DNA from: Lascolabacillus massiliensis
GTDB lineage: Bacteria; Bacteroidota; Bacteroidia; Bacteroidales; Dysgonomonadaceae
DNA length: 64,000 nt
NCBI RefSeq assembly: GCF_001282625.1
Contig: NZ_CTEJ01000002.1
Coordinates: 684,501-748,500, forward strand
Reading direction: 5' to 3'
Below, in pieces: positions 1 through 8,490 of the stretch (position 1 is its first letter; every line of letters starts with the position of its first letter). Made by a program: the position numbers and the translations under genes. The notes under the pieces are model-generated. The model was not told the DNA's origin and did no database searches. It worked only from the letters and a program-made list of their open reading frames with translations.

Positions 1-665
1 GGTACTTCCTTGCATTTGCACCAGTTAACCCATCTTTTTCACATCTGGATATAGAAGCAGGATTAAAGATTGGTGAACTGAGTGGCTTCAGGTTTGACCT
101 ATTCGGTGGATATAAGAAAACAGAAGATGAGCACTTTCTCATTTTAAATGGTCGCGACATCATTGGTGACGATGCATTCGGACCATTTATGGAGTCCCTT
201 AAACCCATATATGGTAGTCTCACCCACTCTTTTGTAGGAGGTATGATTCAAACAAATATATGGTCACCTCTCAATTTATCACTACGTTTAAAAAAGAACT
301 TCTTTGAAGCTGCTGAGATGACATCTAATGGTGTAGAAGTTAGTGATCCAATGGCTTATAACAAACCCGGTTTTGAAACTGATATCAAGGCAACACTTGA
401 TATTATCAGCAATCTAAAGCTAACTCTTAACTACTATCTGGCAAGTGACCGATGGACTTTCTCCGAGAGGATTGACAATTTTGAAAGGGTGAATGTTAAA
501 ATGGATAATATAAACGATCTCAATCTGGGAGCTGTTTATGATATAAATGACTCGTTTTCTCTGAATGTGAAGGCAAATAATCTCTTCTCTCAGAGGTATG
601 ACATCTGGTATGGTTACCCTGCACAGGGAATTAATATTGCCGGTGGGTTCACTTTTAAATTCTAA
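1..665 (+). CDS. Outer-membrane beta-barrel protein, C-terminal part (TonB-dependent receptor-like)
   Basis: The reading frame is open from the left edge (first full codon at position 3), so the start lies outside the window. The visible 220 residues alternate polar and hydrophobic positions as in barrel strands, and include a segment near the end (NLFSQRYDIWYGYP) typical of the last strands of TonB-dependent receptors. The protein ends in a phenylalanine (GGFTFKF), the usual C-terminal signal for outer-membrane insertion. An internal ATG at 189 is not a credible start because the frame and barrel pattern continue upstream. It may be a receptor or another large barrel protein; the ligand cannot be told. 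Confidence 0.65.
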   Translation, partial: YFLAFAPVNPSFSHLDIEAGLKIGELSGFRFDLFGGYKKTEDEHFLILNGRDIIGDDAFGPFMESLKPIYGSLTHSFVGGMIQTNIWSPLNLSLRLKKNFFEAAEMTSNGVEVSDPMAYNKPGFETDIKATLDIISNLKLTLNYYLASDRWTFSERIDNFERVNVKMDNINDLNLGAVYDINDSFSLNVKANNLFSQRYDIWYGYPAQGINIAGGFTFKF

Positions 666-702
666 GAGCCGAATAAATTAAGGGTAATATTGATTAATAT
701 AA

Positions 703-730
703 GGGAGTTTCATAATGTGCCGAAACTCCC
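703..730 (+). terminator. Hairpin terminator after the barrel gene
   Basis: GGGAGTTTC (703-711) pairs perfectly with GAAACTCCC (722-730) around a 10-nt loop. It lies 38 bp after the stop codon. The downstream tract is AT-rich but broken (TAAAAAACTATTTTT), so termination may be incomplete. Confidence 0.6.
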
Positions 731-756
731 TAAAAAACTATTTTTAATAATACTTC

Positions 757-788
757 TTTCTTCTAGTCACTGGTTTTGTGTACTTTTG
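757..788 (+). promoter_or_regulatory. Candidate promoter of the penicillin-binding protein gene
   Basis: TTTC (757-760, one mismatch to the Bacteroidota -33 element TTTG) is followed after 20 bp by TACTTTTG (781-788), an exact match to the -7 element TAnnTTTG. The predicted transcript would start about 40 nt before the ATG at 837. Confidence 0.5.
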
Positions 789-836
789 CGCCATCTTTGC
801 AACATGTATAATATCCTGTAGAGACTCTACTGAATT

Positions 837-3254
837 ATGAGTAAGAAAAAAACAACAACAAACAACAAAAAAACTGGAGCCGACAGCGGAAACAAAAAGG
901 GTTATAATAAAACCAAACGTGATATAATTAAAACTCTTTGGGGTATATTTGGACTGATGGTGGCTGCTGTTATAGTTTTCTTTGGATTGCTCTCTGTTGG
1001 AGCAATAGGTTATCTGCCCAATATCGACGAACTTGAAAATCCTATTGACCGATATGCATCTCAGGTGATATCATCTGATAATGAGCTGCTTTTCACCTAC
1101 TCACTTAGTGATGACAATCGAATCATGATCGATTATTCCGACCTATCACCACATCTTATCAGCGCATTGGTTGCTACTGAAGATATTCGATACTATTCAC
1201 ATTCGGGAATTGATATCATCGGTCTGGGTAGAGCAATATTCAAAACAGTAATTCTGCAGAGAGAAGAGAGTGGAGGTGGTAGTACAATTACTCAGCAGCT
1301 GGCAAAACTGCTCTACTCTCCCAGGGCTACCAGCAAGCTTCAGCGTGTTTTCCAAAAGCCTGTTGAGTGGGTAATTGCTGCAAAACTCGAACGCTACTAC
1401 ACAAAGGATGAGATTATTAATCTCTATCTGAATAAATATGACTTCAATTATAATGCCGTGGGTATTGAATCTGCCACACGCACCTACTTCAATAAAACCC
1501 CACGAGAACTTTCAATTGAGGAGGCTGCAACAATTATCGGCATGCTCAAAAACTCATCTCTTTACAACCCTGTACGACGTCCCGAGATAACTCTTGATAG
1601 ACGTAACGTTGTTCTTAGTCAGATGCGTAAAGCAGGGCATATAACACGTCAGGAGTTTGATTCACTTAAGCAGTTGCCTTTGGAGATCGACTTCAACCGT
1701 TCAGGTCACATCGATATCTCTGCTCCCTATTATCGTCAACATCTTGCTAAGATAATGATGGCTGAGAAACCTCAGAGAAAGAACTACGCTTCTTGGCAGA
1801 ATCAGCAGTTCACAGAGGACTCATTAGCATGGATTGAAGATCCTCTCTATGGATGGTGTAATAAAAACTTTAAATCAGACGGTTCCAAGTATAATATATA
1901 TACAGATGGACTTAAGATATACTCTACGCTCGATTCCCGTATGCAGAAACATGCCGAAGATGCTGTAACCGAACATATGGGAGGATATCTGCAGAATGAA
2001 TTTTTCAGAGAAAAAAGAGGAAGGTCATATGCTCCATACTCACGTGAGGTAAGTGATCAGGTAGAAGACCTGATGCTTAGAGCAATGAGGCAGACCGATC
2101 GTTACCGTATTTTAAGGAACGAAGGTATGTCTGAAGCTGATATCATTAAGAATTTCAAAGAACAGCCCGTTGAAATGAAGGTTTTTTCATGGGAGCATCA
2201 CGAGATTGATACTGTAATGACTCCGTGGGACTCAATACGCTATCACAAAAACTATCTGCGTACCGGCTTTATGGCAATGGATCCTTACACAGGGCATGTT
2301 AAAGCTTATGTAGGAGGACCGGATTATCAGTTCTTCAAGTATGATATGGTAACAACCGGAAAACGTCAGATTGGTTCTACAATCAAACCATATCTTTACA
2401 CTTTGGCTATGGAAGAGGGATTAACTCCCTGCACACCTTTAGTTCATCAACCAATCACTCTTATGGATGAGAATGGCAATCCATGGACACCAAGAAACCC
2501 AGGACATACAAGTGGAGAGACTGTTACTATTAAATGGGGACTTCAGCGTTCAAGCAACTGGGTAACAGCTTATCTTATGGGGCAGTTTTCTCCATATGCA
2601 TTTGCAAGGATGTTGCAGTCATTTGGACTAAAAACGCCTGCCGATCCTGTTGTTTCTCTTGCATTAGGACCAAACGATGCGTCTGTTTATGAGATGGTTG
2701 GAGCTTATTCGTCTTTTATAAATAAAGGCATACGTGTTGAACCACTGCTGGTTACCCGTATTGAGGATTCATACGGCAATGAGATTTCAGCTTTTGTTCC
2801 CCGAATGAAGGAAATATTCAGTGAATCAACATCTTACAAGATGCTGGATATGCTAACAGCAGTAGTTGATGGAGGTACAGGTAACCGTCTACGCTGGAGA
2901 TACAACTTAAAAGGTGCTATGGGTGGTAAAACTGGTACAACCAATAACAACTCCGACGGTTGGTTTATGTCGTTCACACCAGATCTTGTTGCAGGTGCCT
3001 GGGTAGGAGGAGAAGAACGCTCGATACATTTCGATCAGATGGCATATGGTCAGGGAGCCAGTATGGCGCTTCCCCTGCATGGTCTCTTCTACCAGAAGGT
3101 GTATGCCGATCCTGAACTGAACTATACTGATGATGGCAAATTTGATATCCCGGAAGATTTCAATCCCTGCGCAGGATCAGAGAGATACTCACCTGACTTT
3201 TACAAAAGTACCGAGCCTGTACAAAGCGAAGGAATTGATGATATATTCAATTAA
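837..3254 (+). CDS. mrcA: Class A penicillin-binding protein 1A (bifunctional peptidoglycan synthase)
   Basis: This is a bifunctional glycosyltransferase/transpeptidase that polymerises lipid II and cross-links peptidoglycan on the outer face of the inner membrane. After a lysine-rich cytoplasmic tail (1-30), one membrane helix spans about 33-60. The GT51 domain shows the catalytic glutamate in TEDIRYYSHSGID (Glu115) and GGSTITQQLAK (147-157). The transpeptidase has the three classic motifs: STIK (Ser514-Lys517), SSN (572-574) and KTGT (698-701). The 805-residue length is normal for the family. The ATG at 837 is preceded by a candidate promoter, and the gene has terminators on both sides, so it is probably monocistronic. 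A beta-lactamase-type sensor pair lies just downstream, on the opposite strand. Confidence 0.93.
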   Translation: MSKKKTTTNNKKTGADSGNKKGYNKTKRDIIKTLWGIFGLMVAAVIVFFGLLSVGAIGYLPNIDELENPIDRYASQVISSDNELLFTYSLSDDNRIMIDYSDLSPHLISALVATEDIRYYSHSGIDIIGLGRAIFKTVILQREESGGGSTITQQLAKLLYSPRATSKLQRVFQKPVEWVIAAKLERYYTKDEIINLYLNKYDFNYNAVGIESATRTYFNKTPRELSIEEAATIIGMLKNSSLYNPVRRPEITLDRRNVVLSQMRKAGHITRQEFDSLKQLPLEIDFNRSGHIDISAPYYRQHLAKIMMAEKPQRKNYASWQNQQFTEDSLAWIEDPLYGWCNKNFKSDGSKYNIYTDGLKIYSTLDSRMQKHAEDAVTEHMGGYLQNEFFREKRGRSYAPYSREVSDQVEDLMLRAMRQTDRYRILRNEGMSEADIIKNFKEQPVEMKVFSWEHHEIDTVMTPWDSIRYHKNYLRTGFMAMDPYTGHVKAYVGGPDYQFFKYDMVTTGKRQIGSTIKPYLYTLAMEEGLTPCTPLVHQPITLMDENGNPWTPRNPGHTSGETVTIKWGLQRSSNWVTAYLMGQFSPYAFARMLQSFGLKTPADPVVSLALGPNDASVYEMVGAYSSFINKGIRVEPLLVTRIEDSYGNEISAFVPRMKEIFSESTSYKMLDMLTAVVDGGTGNRLRWRYNLKGAMGGKTGTTNNNSDGWFMSFTPDLVAGAWVGGEERSIHFDQMAYGQGASMALPLHGLFYQKVYADPELNYTDDGKFDIPEDFNPCAGSERYSPDFYKSTEPVQSEGIDDIFN

Positions 3255-3311
3255 AAAACATAACGGGAGACTCATTACTGAAAGCTCCCGTTTGAAGTGA
3301 TTGTTTGAAAG

Positions 3312-3338
3312 AAAAACTCCCCGTGGGGGAGTTTTTTT
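3312..3338. terminator. Bidirectional intrinsic terminator
   Basis: AAAAACTCCCC / GGGGAGTTTTT form a tight stem flanked by A-rich and T-rich tracts on the two sides, so it can act on both strands. It lies between two converging genes that end at 3254 and 3350. A weaker hairpin (CGGGAG 3264-3269 with CTCCCG 3285-3290) precedes it. Confidence 0.85.
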
Positions 3339-3349
3339 ATAAACTTTTA

Positions 3350-5443
3350 TCATGAAGCATACCCAACTACAACAATAGCATTTTCGGGTAATGGTGGACC
3401 ATCATAAGGTTTTGTGTTATCACCTTGCAAGCGAAATTGCACAGTTAAAGTAGCAACACTGGTGGTACCCTTGCCATCAATTCTACTGGGTGTCCAGTCA
3501 GGCATCCCCTCAATAATTCGCTGTACTTCCCTCCCCAGCAAAGGATCAGCTCCATTTGTTATATCAATGAATTCAACTTTTCCATTAGAAAGAATTCTAT
3601 ATCTTGCTAAAACCAATCCCTGAATACCGTTTTCCTGAGCAATAACAGGATACTTAATGCTCTCAGTTAAATATTTAAAATATGCACTCTCTCCACCTGG
3701 AAATTCGGCCTCTACAAAACTATCCTTAATTCTTTGAAGCTCCTCTTTTTTCTCTTCTGATAAAGGCTTATTATCAAGTCTGAATACCACAGGCAATGTA
3801 TACCTCACATTAACAGCTTGTCCTCTCTGCTTGCCGGGTTTCCAGGCAGGCATTGACTTTAAAACTCTTACAGCTTCTGCATCCAGCAATGGATCAACAC
3901 CTCTAACAACATTAACATCGTCAATAGATCCATCTTTCATTACAACGAAATTGCAAATTACCCTGCCCTGTATGCCTTTGGCTTTTGCTTCATCCGGATA
4001 AACTATGCTTTCTGACAAAAATTTCATCATTGCTTCCTGTCCTCCCGGAAATTCAGGTTGTTGCTCAACTACTACAAATACTTCAGATGGTTCCGGCATC
4101 ACTTTCTGATCACCTTTCTCACCATCTGTCATTCTATTCCTGTCTTCAGTTGTTAACAATTTATTCTGGGAATCCTCAGCAGATATCCTGAATACCACAG
4201 GCAATGTATACCTCACATTAACAGCTTGCCCTCTCTGCTTGCCGGGTTTCCAGGCAGGCATTGACTTTAAAACTCTTACAGCTTCTGCATCCAGCAATGG
4301 ATCAACACCCCTAACAACATTAACATCGTCAATAGATCCATCTTTCATTACAACGTAATTGCAAATCACCCTGCCCTGTATGCCTTTGGCTTTTGCTTCT
4401 TCCGGATAAACTATGCTGTCTGACAAAAATTTCATCATTGCTTCCTGTCCTCCCGGATATTCAGGTTGCTCCTCAACAACTACAAATATTTCTTCTGTTA
4501 CTTCTTTCTTTACAGGTGGGGGTTCCTGAAGACTCTGATCTTTCTCACCGGCATACGAGCTGTTTGCAGCAATCAGAATAAAGAATATAGGCAAAATGGT
4601 TAAGTATTTAGCCAACTTCAGTGAAGAAGACCTGGTTTTATTCATCATCATAATTCTCTGTTTTAATTGTGATACATTAAAGTTATTTACTATCTGAACT
4701 GCAGTTTCATGATAAGTCAATCGTAACAGGTGATATTGATACTCCCTGCTGTCAACGCCCTCTCTAAGCACACCTACATCGGCAAGGTACTCAAGGTTCA
4801 TTGCCATTTCTCGCTTTAGAAGCCAAACAGCGGGATTCCACCATGAAAAAAGTAATATAGATTCCACAAGCATTATATCGAGAGAGTGTTTTTCACTTAC
4901 GTGTGTATGCTCATGAATTATAATTTGCTCCAATTCCTCCTTTGAGTGCATTTCTGAGTTTATAAAGATCATCCCGAAGAACGAAAATGGAGTTATATTA
5001 TCTTTAAGATCGTAAACCTTTATACCCAAGACCTCTGTCTCTTCACTCTTTAATCGAATCCTGAAGATTGAAATCAGTTGCCATAAAAATCTTAGGATAA
5101 AGAAGATCGTCACAGCTATATAAAGTGTGATAAAGATCTGCTCCCAGGGGATATTTAACGAGCCAGCTTCTGCTTCCGATTCTTCAACCATCACTTCTAG
5201 TGTTGGTGCCTCAAAGAAAACTGTTGCTTCAACCGTCTGAGGCTCACTGAATCTGAAATTCCAGAAATCACTCAATCCGGGAACAACCAAAAGTGGGTAT
5301 ATAACTGAAAAGAGTAATGCCGAGAGGAAATAGAACCTCCTGATTTTCAAAAACGTATCTCTTTTAAACAGAAGTGTAAAAAGGAGATAGAACAGCACCA
5401 ATGCAAAATTAACCTGTAAAATGTATACTAATATTGGATGCAT
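3350..5443 (-). CDS. BlaR1/MecR1-type M56 metallopeptidase sensor with three TonB-C domains
   Basis: This membrane-embedded zinc protease is the likely sensor for the repressor encoded just upstream. Membrane helices lie at about 5-25, 35-55, 100-122 and 279-296. The M56 zinc site is HEHTH (177-181), with a further likely ligand in EYLAD (Glu218). Beyond the last helix, where classical BlaR1 has a penicillin-binding domain, there are three TonB C-terminal-like domains (about 318-419, 454-555, 576-671), each with a PGG...YP...A...G.QG pattern. The first two are nearly identical. The gene follows blaI by 29 bp on the same strand. The fold and pairing are known for Bacteroidota; the signal sensed is unknown, and antibiotic sensing should not be assumed because no beta-lactam-binding domain is seen. 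Confidence 0.85.
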   Translation of the reverse strand: MHPILVYILQVNFALVLFYLLFTLLFKRDTFLKIRRFYFLSALLFSVIYPLLVVPGLSDFWNFRFSEPQTVEATVFFEAPTLEVMVEESEAEAGSLNIPWEQIFITLYIAVTIFFILRFLWQLISIFRIRLKSEETEVLGIKVYDLKDNITPFSFFGMIFINSEMHSKEELEQIIIHEHTHVSEKHSLDIMLVESILLFSWWNPAVWLLKREMAMNLEYLADVGVLREGVDSREYQYHLLRLTYHETAVQIVNNFNVSQLKQRIMMMNKTRSSSLKLAKYLTILPIFFILIAANSSYAGEKDQSLQEPPPVKKEVTEEIFVVVEEQPEYPGGQEAMMKFLSDSIVYPEEAKAKGIQGRVICNYVVMKDGSIDDVNVVRGVDPLLDAEAVRVLKSMPAWKPGKQRGQAVNVRYTLPVVFRISAEDSQNKLLTTEDRNRMTDGEKGDQKVMPEPSEVFVVVEQQPEFPGGQEAMMKFLSESIVYPDEAKAKGIQGRVICNFVVMKDGSIDDVNVVRGVDPLLDAEAVRVLKSMPAWKPGKQRGQAVNVRYTLPVVFRLDNKPLSEEKKEELQRIKDSFVEAEFPGGESAYFKYLTESIKYPVIAQENGIQGLVLARYRILSNGKVEFIDITNGADPLLGREVQRIIEGMPDWTPSRIDGKGTTSVATLTVQFRLQGDNTKPYDGPPLPENAIVVVGYAS
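3779..4492 (-). repeat. Tandem duplication of one TonB-C domain inside the sensor gene
   Basis: The blocks at 4187-4492 (residues about 318-419) and 3779-4084 (454-555) are almost identical in DNA as well as protein. Long stretches match exactly, including silent positions, and the few changes include Y/F and E/D swaps. The 102-bp linker between them is unrelated. A third, diverged copy lies at about 3431-3718. The near-identity points to recent duplication or ongoing gene conversion. Confidence 0.9.
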
Positions 5444-5472
5444 GATCGCTGATTTTTAGTGTGTTTAAATTT

Positions 5473-5841
5473 CTACCTCTGACTATTTTCGATTAGGCGC
5501 ACAATCTCTTGAAGATCATCAGCACTAATCTTCTGCTCTTTCGCAAAGAAAGATACCAGCTCTTTGTATGAGTTATCGAAATAACTTTTCACTACATCAG
5601 ACAAAAAGTGTTTTTTATATGCTGATTCTGTAATTTTTGGCTTATACACTTTTACGTTACCGAATCTTCTTTTTGTCAAATATCCTTTATTCTCAAGATT
5701 ATTGAATATTGATGCAACAGTTGTATATGGCTGACGGGGTTCCTCCATCCTTTCAACAACATCTTTAATTGCACATTCATTAAGCTGCCACACATGCAAC
5801 ATCACATTTTCTTCCTGAGGTGTTAATCGTTCCATAATCAT
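5473..5841 (-). CDS. blaI: BlaI/MecI/CopY-family transcriptional repressor
   Basis: This 122-residue winged-helix repressor would be inactivated by proteolysis when the partner M56 sensor is triggered. The N-terminal part has the family pattern LTPQEENVMLHVW followed by a recognition helix region (QPYTTVASIFNNLENKGYL) and the wing (KRRFGNVKVYKP); the C-terminal half is the dimerisation region. The length is typical. It is the first gene of a two-gene operon with the sensor. A perfect inverted repeat lies in its own promoter, implying autoregulation. The ATG at 5841 is used; the ATG two codons later is equally possible. Confidence 0.9.
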   Translation of the reverse strand: MIMERLTPQEENVMLHVWQLNECAIKDVVERMEEPRQPYTTVASIFNNLENKGYLTKRRFGNVKVYKPKITESAYKKHFLSDVVKSYFDNSYKELVSFFAKEQKISADDLQEIVRLIENSQR

Positions 5842-5882
5842 TTATTTTTAGACTACTTCAAATAATCAATATTATTACATCA

Positions 5883-5912
5883 CAAATGTACGATATTTTC
5901 GTAATAGTCAAA
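5883..5912 (-). promoter_or_regulatory. blaI promoter with an embedded operator
   Basis: On the minus strand, TTTG (5912-5909), an 18-bp gap and TACATTTG (5890-5883) match the Bacteroidota promoter consensus. Between them, and touching the -7 element, is TACGATATTTTCGTA (5889-5903), with perfect 5-bp inverted arms TACGA/TCGTA. This is the natural place for BlaI to bind and block its own operon. Confidence 0.7.
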
Positions 5913-6095
5913 TGTTTTCGTATTTTTTTATAGTTAAATAATTATAACACCCTAAATCTGACCTAAAAAGGATTTTACCAAACTCTTGCATTGGCCTTAC
6001 CTTCTTCTTATATACCTTATATAAAAAAGATGAAAGAGTGTATAATGTTAAGGCGAGGTATATGTTTAGTTTATATTAAGTATGAATAAAAAAAA

Positions 6096-6119
6096 GGAGT
6101 ATCACAATGGTGATACTCC
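6096..6119 (-). terminator. serC intrinsic terminator
   Basis: GGAGTATCAC and GTGATACTCC form a perfect 10-bp stem with a 4-nt loop (AATG on the plus strand). On the minus strand the stem is followed by a run of T residues, 31 bp after the serC stop. Confidence 0.88.
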
Positions 6120-6149
6120 CTTATTATTTAAAAAGTTTAGTTCTATCTC

Positions 6150-7229
6150 TTAATTCTGAGCCTCAAAATCCTGCATACATTTGATAAGAGCTTCAACCGC
6201 TTCTTTTGGACAGGCATTATAGATTGATGCACGGAAACCGCCAACCGAACGGTGTCCTTTTATTCCAACCATACCTCTTTCTGTTGCAAATTTCAGGAAT
6301 TCTGCCTCTTTATCTTTATACTCTTCTTTCATTACGAAACATACATTCATAATTGAGCGATCCTCTTTTGCAGCTGTTCCAACAAAAAGTTTATTTCTGT
6401 CGATTTCATCATAAAGCATTCCGGCTTTCTCTTTATTGAGTTTATAGATTGCTTCTACCCCGCCCTGCTCCTTGAGCCATTTAAGGGTTTCATGCATAAC
6501 AAATATAGAGAATACAGGAGGAGTATTAAACATTGAGCGGTTTTTCTCCGAATCGCTTATATGTGTGCGGTAATCAACCATAGTTTGAATAGGGCGACCA
6601 GTCTTTCCAAGTATATCTTCACGTACAATTACGAATGAAACACCGGCAGGACCAACATTCTTCTGTGCACCACCATAAATGATACCATATTTAGAAACAT
6701 CAACCGGACGGCTCATGATGTCTGACGACATATCTGCTACCAGGGTAACAGGACTATCTATATCTTCATGAATCTCTGTTCCGTAGATTGTATTATTACT
6801 TGTTATATGGAAATAGTCAACATCTTCAGGGATAGAATAACCCTTAGGAATATATGAGAAATTTTTGTCAGCCGATGAAGCTACAACCTCAACTTCCCCA
6901 TAAAATTTAGCCTCTTTAATTGCTTTCTTTGCCCATGAGCCTGTCTCCAGGTAGGCTGCTTTACTTTTTAACAGGTTGGCCGGTACATCAAAGAACTGTG
7001 TACTTGCACCTCCACCAAGAAAAAGAACATGATAATTATCGGGAATATTCAGAAGTTCCTTCCACAAATCGGCTGTCTCTTTCATGATTCGCTCCCAACC
7101 CGGGGTGCGATGTGAAATCTCAAGAATACCTATTCCTGTGTTGTCAAAATTGCGGATTGCTTCAATAGCCGACTCAACTGCCGGTCTGGGAAGCACGCAG
7201 GGTCCGGCATTAAAATTGTACTTTTCCAT
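6150..7229 (-). CDS. serC: Phosphoserine aminotransferase
   Basis: SerC is a PLP enzyme converting 3-phosphohydroxypyruvate and glutamate to O-phosphoserine in serine synthesis (and able to act in vitamin B6 synthesis). Visible features are the N-terminal [10 protein letters not shown], the phosphate-binding GGGAST (72-77), and the PLP lysine in [11 protein letters not shown] (Lys190). The C-terminal [10 protein letters not shown] is a family signature. At 359 residues the length is standard. It lies 96 bp downstream of serA on the same strand and ends at a strong terminator. O-phosphoserine is also the substrate expected for the putative cysteate synthase at 42333-43661. Confidence 0.96.
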   Translation of the reverse strand: MEKYNFNAGPCVLPRPAVESAIEAIRNFDNTGIGILEISHRTPGWERIMKETADLWKELLNIPDNYHVLFLGGGASTQFFDVPANLLKSKAAYLETGSWAKKAIKEAKFYGEVEVVASSADKNFSYIPKGYSIPEDVDYFHITSNNTIYGTEIHEDIDSPVTLVADMSSDIMSRPVDVSKYGIIYGGAQKNVGPAGVSFVIVREDILGKTGRPIQTMVDYRTHISDSEKNRSMFNTPPVFSIFVMHETLKWLKEQGGVEAIYKLNKEKAGMLYDEIDRNKLFVGTAAKEDRSIMNVCFVMKEEYKDKEAEFLKFATERGMVGIKGHRSVGGFRASIYNACPKEAVEALIKCMQDFEAQN

Positions 7230-7325
7230 TGATTGTTATTTTAAAAATTATATCCAGAATTCAGTTTGTCACTCTTCAAGCTGATTCAGGAAGATGACTT
7301 TTATTTGATATCCCGTTGATTTTTA

Positions 7326-8252
7326 TTAGTTGACTCTATACTTGTCATCTCCACTCTTTAAAAACATTACTGCCTGATGGGCAGCTGCAATTCCTGCATT
7401 TCTGTTTGCCTCTGTAGTTTGTGCACCTGATTTTTTTGGTGTTGCGAAATAACGATTAGGGAATTTCTCCAGGAAGATTTCATGCTTATCAGGTTTGATA
7501 TCTGTTACGTACTGAAAAGCAGGACGTTCCTCCATTATCCGAATCAAATCATCCTCAACAATATGCTCTTTACGAGCTGTATTGATCAGCAAACCATCTT
7601 TTGGCATATAAGCCAGAAGTTTATAGTCGATACAGTTTCTGGTATCTTCCAGCAAAGGCATGTGAAGAGATACTATATCACTGTTTTCAAAAAGCTCTCT
7701 ATTGCTATACGCAGTAATTACTCCATACTCTCCCTCTTTCCTGAGGTCATCATGTGTCAGAGCAGGTGAATATGCGTAAACAGCCATATTAAACCCACGT
7801 GCAATACGTGCAACTTTTTTAGCAACGTTACCAAAAGCGTACAGTCCGAGTCGTCTGTTTATCAACTCACGACCAACAGATCCGTCGAATTTGTTTCGCT
7901 GCATATATATCATCATTCCAAATACCAGTTCTGCAACAGCATTGGCATTTTGTCCCGGAGTATTCATTACACAAATATTGCGACTGGTTGCAGCATCCAG
8001 ATCAACATTATCATAACCTGCTCCGGCTCTGATAATAAGCTTCAGTTGCTTAGCAGCATCCATTACTTCACCATCTATTTTGTCACTTCTAACAATTAAA
8101 GCGTCTGCATCTTTAACGGCATCAAGTAATTGCGATTTCTCTGTATAGTTTTCTATTTTTTCAAATTCAAGACCAGCAGTTTCAACTACATTTTGAATTC
8201 CCTGCACTGCCTGTAAAGCAAAAGGTTTACTTGTTGCCAAAAGTACTTTCAT
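7326..8252 (-). CDS. serA: D-3-phosphoglycerate dehydrogenase, Bacteroidota short type
   Basis: This enzyme makes the first step of serine synthesis, oxidising 3-phosphoglycerate with NAD. It is about 308 residues and lacks the C-terminal ACT regulatory domain. Two points are odd for the wider family: the Rossmann glycine motif is degenerate (YAFGNVAKKVA instead of GxGxxG), and the usual catalytic histidine segment (TPHxGA) reads ATPKKSGAQT, with lysine in its place. The catalytic arginine (NTARKEH) remains. A lysine-type subgroup of this enzyme is known, and the partner serC supports the call. I chose the ATG at 8252; a GTG four codons upstream (8264) is possible. Confidence 0.88.
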   Translation of the reverse strand: MKVLLATSKPFALQAVQGIQNVVETAGLEFEKIENYTEKSQLLDAVKDADALIVRSDKIDGEVMDAAKQLKLIIRAGAGYDNVDLDAATSRNICVMNTPGQNANAVAELVFGMMIYMQRNKFDGSVGRELINRRLGLYAFGNVAKKVARIARGFNMAVYAYSPALTHDDLRKEGEYGVITAYSNRELFENSDIVSLHMPLLEDTRNCIDYKLLAYMPKDGLLINTARKEHIVEDDLIRIMEERPAFQYVTDIKPDKHEIFLEKFPNRYFATPKKSGAQTTEANRNAGIAAAHQAVMFLKSGDDKYRVN

Positions 8253-8347
8253 ATTTTGTTTCACTTATTAAATAAATTGGAATCACACCTTGATATGATT
8301 GGTAGATTTTTAGACAATTCTCCTATAATAAAAAATATTAATGGTTA

Positions 8348-8363
8348 CAAATTTACAAACTTA
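8348..8363 (-). promoter_or_regulatory. Two tandem -7-like elements upstream of serA
   Basis: On the minus strand TAAGTTTG (8363-8356) and TAAATTTG (8355-8348) both match TAnnTTTG. Neither has a TTTG at the ideal distance, so either one or neither may be used. A transcript from here would have a leader of about 90 nt. Confidence 0.3.
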
Positions 8364-8434
8364 AACGTTACAAAAAACGAAATTAGAAGAAAAAAACAAG
8401 ACAAAGTTCACAAATGTTCCAAAAATAAAAGATA

Positions 8435-8486
8435 TTTGTTCAGGAAATCGATTCATATTATCTTTGTGATAATGCACCAAAGATAA
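8435..8486 (+). promoter_or_regulatory. recR promoter with a 9-bp inverted repeat
   Basis: TTTG (8435-8438), a 20-bp gap and TATCTTTG (8459-8466) form a full Bacteroidota promoter 25 bp before the recR start. TTATCTTTG (8458-8466) is repeated in inverse as CAAAGATAA (8478-8486), 11 bp apart, so the palindrome spans the likely transcription start. Confidence 0.65.
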
Positions 8487-8490
8487 CTCT

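Larger units (their letters stand above)
5842..6149. other. Intergenic region between blaI and serC
   Basis: This 308-bp AT-rich stretch holds the blaI promoter and operator at 5883-5912 and the serC terminator at 6096-6119. I see no coding sequence in 5913-6095, which reads as tail-to-head spacer. Confidence 0.7.

Noticed and set aside
837-5841. Beta-lactam resistance operon
   Set aside because: The penicillin-binding protein is convergent with the sensor pair and separated by a terminator, there is no beta-lactamase, and the sensor lacks a penicillin-binding domain.
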